Origin: Paludibacteraceae bacterium
GTDB lineage: Bacteria; Bacteroidota; Bacteroidia; Bacteroidales; Paludibacteraceae
DNA: 8,393 bases
Direction of reading: 5' to 3'
NCBI GenBank assembly: GCA_023227695.1
Contig: JALNVE010000138.1
Location: forward strand, 1 to 8,393
How positions within the stretch are numbered: the stretch's first letter is position 1; the number at the start of each line of letters is the position of its first letter. Shown here piece after piece: positions 8,001 to 8,393 of this stretch. The notes under the pieces are model-generated. The model was not told the DNA's origin, did no database searches, and saw only the letters and a program-made list of their open reading frames with translations. Position numbers and translations under genes: made by a program.

Positions 8001-8162
8001 TTGACTTCGGCCTTGGCCTTAGTTCCGTTGGCATTGGGAGGCGACTTGCCGGGCAATGAGATTCAAAGCCCAATGGCGAAAGTCATTTTAGGAGGTCTTC
8101 TCAGTTCTACACTTCTGAATGCTTTTGTTGTTCCGATTGTCTATTCGAAGATAAAAAGATAA
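5091..8162 (+). CDS. Heavy-metal efflux RND permease, CusA/CzcA family
   Basis: A 1023-residue proton-driven inner-membrane pump of the HME-RND family, close to the usual family length and without the fused C-terminal TolC domain seen in some Bacteroidota relatives. The first membrane helix is at about 14-33, followed by the conserved porter start (DVFPDLNAPTVVV). Helices 2-6 lie at about 341-500 and include GSLVDDAIVDVEN in helix 4; Asp404, Asp405 and Asp409 are candidate proton-relay residues. Helix 7 is at about 536-553, followed by FLPSFNEGS. Helices 8-12 lie at about 861-1020 and contain GIATRNGILLVD. From memory, the CusA metal-site methionines 573, 623 and 672 align with Asn571, Glu623 and Ala666, which argues against a Cu(I)/Ag(I) site. 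Met664 and Met667 lie beside the last position. Zinc, cobalt, cadmium or nickel export of the CzcA kind is more likely but unproven. One sampled line (5461-5520) is 34/60 G+C against 23/60 at 2161-2220; this is only a spot check. Confidence 0.95.
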   Translation: MLNKIIGFSLHNRLVVLIGSVLLLLGGLYIAMTMDVDVFPDLNAPTVVVMTEANGMAAEEVERLVTFPIETSVNGATDVNRVRSSSTNGFSVVWVEFDWGTDIYIARQIVSEKLAMVGESLPAGVGKPTLGPQSSILGELMIIGLQSDSVPMEELRTLADWTIRPRLLAMGGVAQVAVLGGDIREYQVLLNPERMRYLNVSLDSAMIALRAMNQNVSGGVLYEYGNEYIIRGVLSSNDVEELQKAVVKQNNGVPVLLENIAEVKVGSKSPKLGIASYRGKPAVLLTVTKQPNTSTKELTDRIDASLADLQPTLPAGVRMSTDIFRQSRFIDNSIGNIQKSLFEGGLFVVVVLFFFLMNVRTTVISLVTIPLSILVSVLALKLMGFTINTMSIGGMAIAIGSLVDDAIVDVENVYKRLRENRQKPEAERDSLLHVVFEASKEVRLPILNSTFIIVVSFVPLFFLSGMEGRMLIPLGVAFIVALFASTVVALTLTPVLCSYLLGKEKSEALQKEPFVVHHLKNWYRRALSWAFDHSKAVLMTTFGALAVVLIVFFNLGRSFLPSFNEGSFTINVSTLPGVSLEESDKVGRMAEEILLTVPEIQTVARKTGRAELDEHALGVNVSEIEAPFELKERSKDEVLAEIRTKMKTLPGVNVEIGQPITHRMDAMLSGTRANIAIKIFGADLNHLFRLGNEVKKSIADVEGVADLTVEQQVERPQLKIIPKRELLAKYGITLSEFSEYVRVLLGGEVVSQVYEGDRTFDLTVKVMDDRRDGIQKIKELLVDAGDRKVPLGYVADVISASGPNTINRENVSRKVVVSANVSERDLRSVVNDIQSRIKERVDLPEGYRVEYGGQFESEQSASRTLLLTSIFSILVIFLLLYNQFRDVKQSAVILLNLPLALIGGVLTVAITGGVISIPSIIGFISLFGIATRNGILLVDRYNELCKEGVSLHESIMHGSLDRLNPIVMTALTSALALVPLALGGDLPGNEIQSPMAKVILGGLLSSTLLNAFVVPIVYSKIKR

Positions 8163-8186
8163 AAAGCGTAAATATGAATTTTATAG

Positions 8187-8240
8187 ATAATGACGAGATT
8201 TGGCATTTTTGTTAAGTCTCGTCATTATTGTTTATTTTAT
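8187..8240 (+). terminator. Intrinsic terminator of the efflux operon
   Basis: ATAATGACGAGA (8187-8198) pairs perfectly over 12 bp with TCTCGTCATTAT (8217-8228). Three more pairs (T-G, T-A, T-A) can close inward, leaving a 12-base loop. The 3' side is T-rich but interrupted (8229-8240). It lies 24 bases after the pump's stop codon. On the - strand the hairpin is not followed directly by a T run, so it reads mainly as a + strand terminator. Confidence 0.75.
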
Positions 8241-8256
8241 GTGCTGAATATTTGAC

Positions 8257-8290
8257 CTATGGGTCAATTAGCGTGGTGCAACATGCTCTA
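8257..8290 (+). repeat. Imperfect direct repeat, copy 1
   Basis: The sequence begins CTATGGGTCAATTAGCGTGG and continues TGCAACATGCT. It matches copy 2 at 8361-8393 at about 27 of 31 positions, with the core GCGTGGTG-AACAT shared exactly apart from one C/T change. Its left part also forms the short inverted repeat TGACC-TATG-GGTCA (8253-8266), which copy 2 lacks. Read on the + strand the two copies give MGQLAWCNM and IGQIAWCNI; on the - strand they give HVAPR-stop-LTH and YVTPRNLTY. I do not recognise the repeat family. Confidence 0.6.
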
Positions 8291-8393
8291 ATCTGCGATA
8301 AATGCTGGTGGTTTGAGAGATTCAAAACATTCAGAGCCAAAATCGAGCAATGTAACTTCTCTATAGGTCAAATTGCGTGGTGTAACATAGCTA
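8288..8393 (-). CDS. Possible C-terminal end of a small unknown protein, partial at the window edge
   Basis: On the - strand a frame is open from the right edge (first full codon 8392-8390) to a TAG at 8290-8288, giving 34 codons. It begins SYVTPRNLTYREVTLLDFGS and ends with KPPAFIAD. The YVTP start loosely recalls small Bacteroidota proteins with a Y-x-x-P motif near the N-terminus, but I cannot assign a family. A 34-codon open stretch arises by chance fairly often (about one in five at equal codon frequencies), so openness alone is weak evidence. If genuine, the gene converges on the efflux operon. It overlaps repeat copy 2, and the alternative is noncoding repeat DNA. Confidence 0.25.
   Translation of the reverse strand, partial: SYVTPRNLTYREVTLLDFGSECFESLKPPAFIAD
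8361..8393 (+). repeat. Imperfect direct repeat, copy 2 (runs to the window edge)
   Basis: The sequence begins CTATAGGTCAAATTGCGTGG and continues TGTAACATAGCTA to the last base, so the repeat may extend beyond the window. It is the partner of copy 1, offset by 104 bases with a 70-base interval. The interval is too long and the copies too divergent for a CRISPR array. If the - strand frame here is real, this copy lies inside coding sequence and copy 1 lies just past its stop codon. Confidence 0.6.

Noticed and set aside
8253..8266. TGACC-TATG-GGTCA as an insertion-sequence terminal repeat or operator.
   Set aside because: The arms are only 5 bases, there is no transposase or matching distal end, and the second repeat copy lacks it.
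8257..8393. CRISPR array.
   Set aside because: There are only two copies, about 13% divergent, with a 70-base interval, and no cas genes are present.

Overview
The window looks like chromosomal DNA from a member of the Bacteroidota, probably a gut or rumen Bacteroidales of the Prevotella/Bacteroides kind. The evidence is a secreted multimodular polysaccharidase with a type IX secretion-like C-terminal tail, promoter-like boxes of the Bacteroidota type (TTTG ... TAnnTTTG), A-rich leaders without clear Shine-Dalgarno sites, and a small periplasmic PHHHHG protein in front of a heavy-metal efflux pump. All genes I am confident of lie on the + strand.

Bases 1-3126 form one self-contained transcription unit. 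A probable promoter (5-36) is followed by a single large gene (61-3039). It encodes a signal peptide, a CE6/SASA-type carbohydrate esterase, a GH5-type glycoside hydrolase, an Ig-like linker domain, a CBM6 module and a sorting-type C-terminus. A strong intrinsic terminator (about 3091-3126) closes the unit. The enzyme probably removes acetyl groups from and cuts the backbone of a plant cell-wall polysaccharide outside the cell.

Bases about 3226-8240 form a second unit, a heavy-metal efflux operon: a small His-rich exported protein (3271-3690), a lipoprotein periplasmic adaptor of the CusB/HlyD type (3855-5048), and an HME-type RND permease of the CusA/CzcA family (5091-8162). A 12-bp-stem hairpin followed by T-rich sequence (8187-8240) ends it. 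No outer-membrane factor (TolC/CusC) gene is present, so the pump would need one encoded elsewhere. By my recollected alignment, the three methionines that bind Cu(I)/Ag(I) in E. coli CusA are replaced by Asn, Glu and Ala. Together with the His/acid-rich partner proteins, this argues for a divalent ion such as zinc, cobalt, nickel or cadmium rather than copper or silver, but the substrate is not settled.

Bases 8241-8393 hold two imperfect copies of a roughly 31-base sequence about 104 bases apart. An open frame on the - strand runs in from the right edge and may be the last 34 codons of a small gene. I can support no RNA genes, insertion sequences or CRISPR arrays. The most unusual points are the esterase-GH5-CBM6 architecture with an atypical GH5 strand-3 motif, the efflux operon without an outer-membrane factor but with His-rich partners, and the unexplained repeat pair at the right end.
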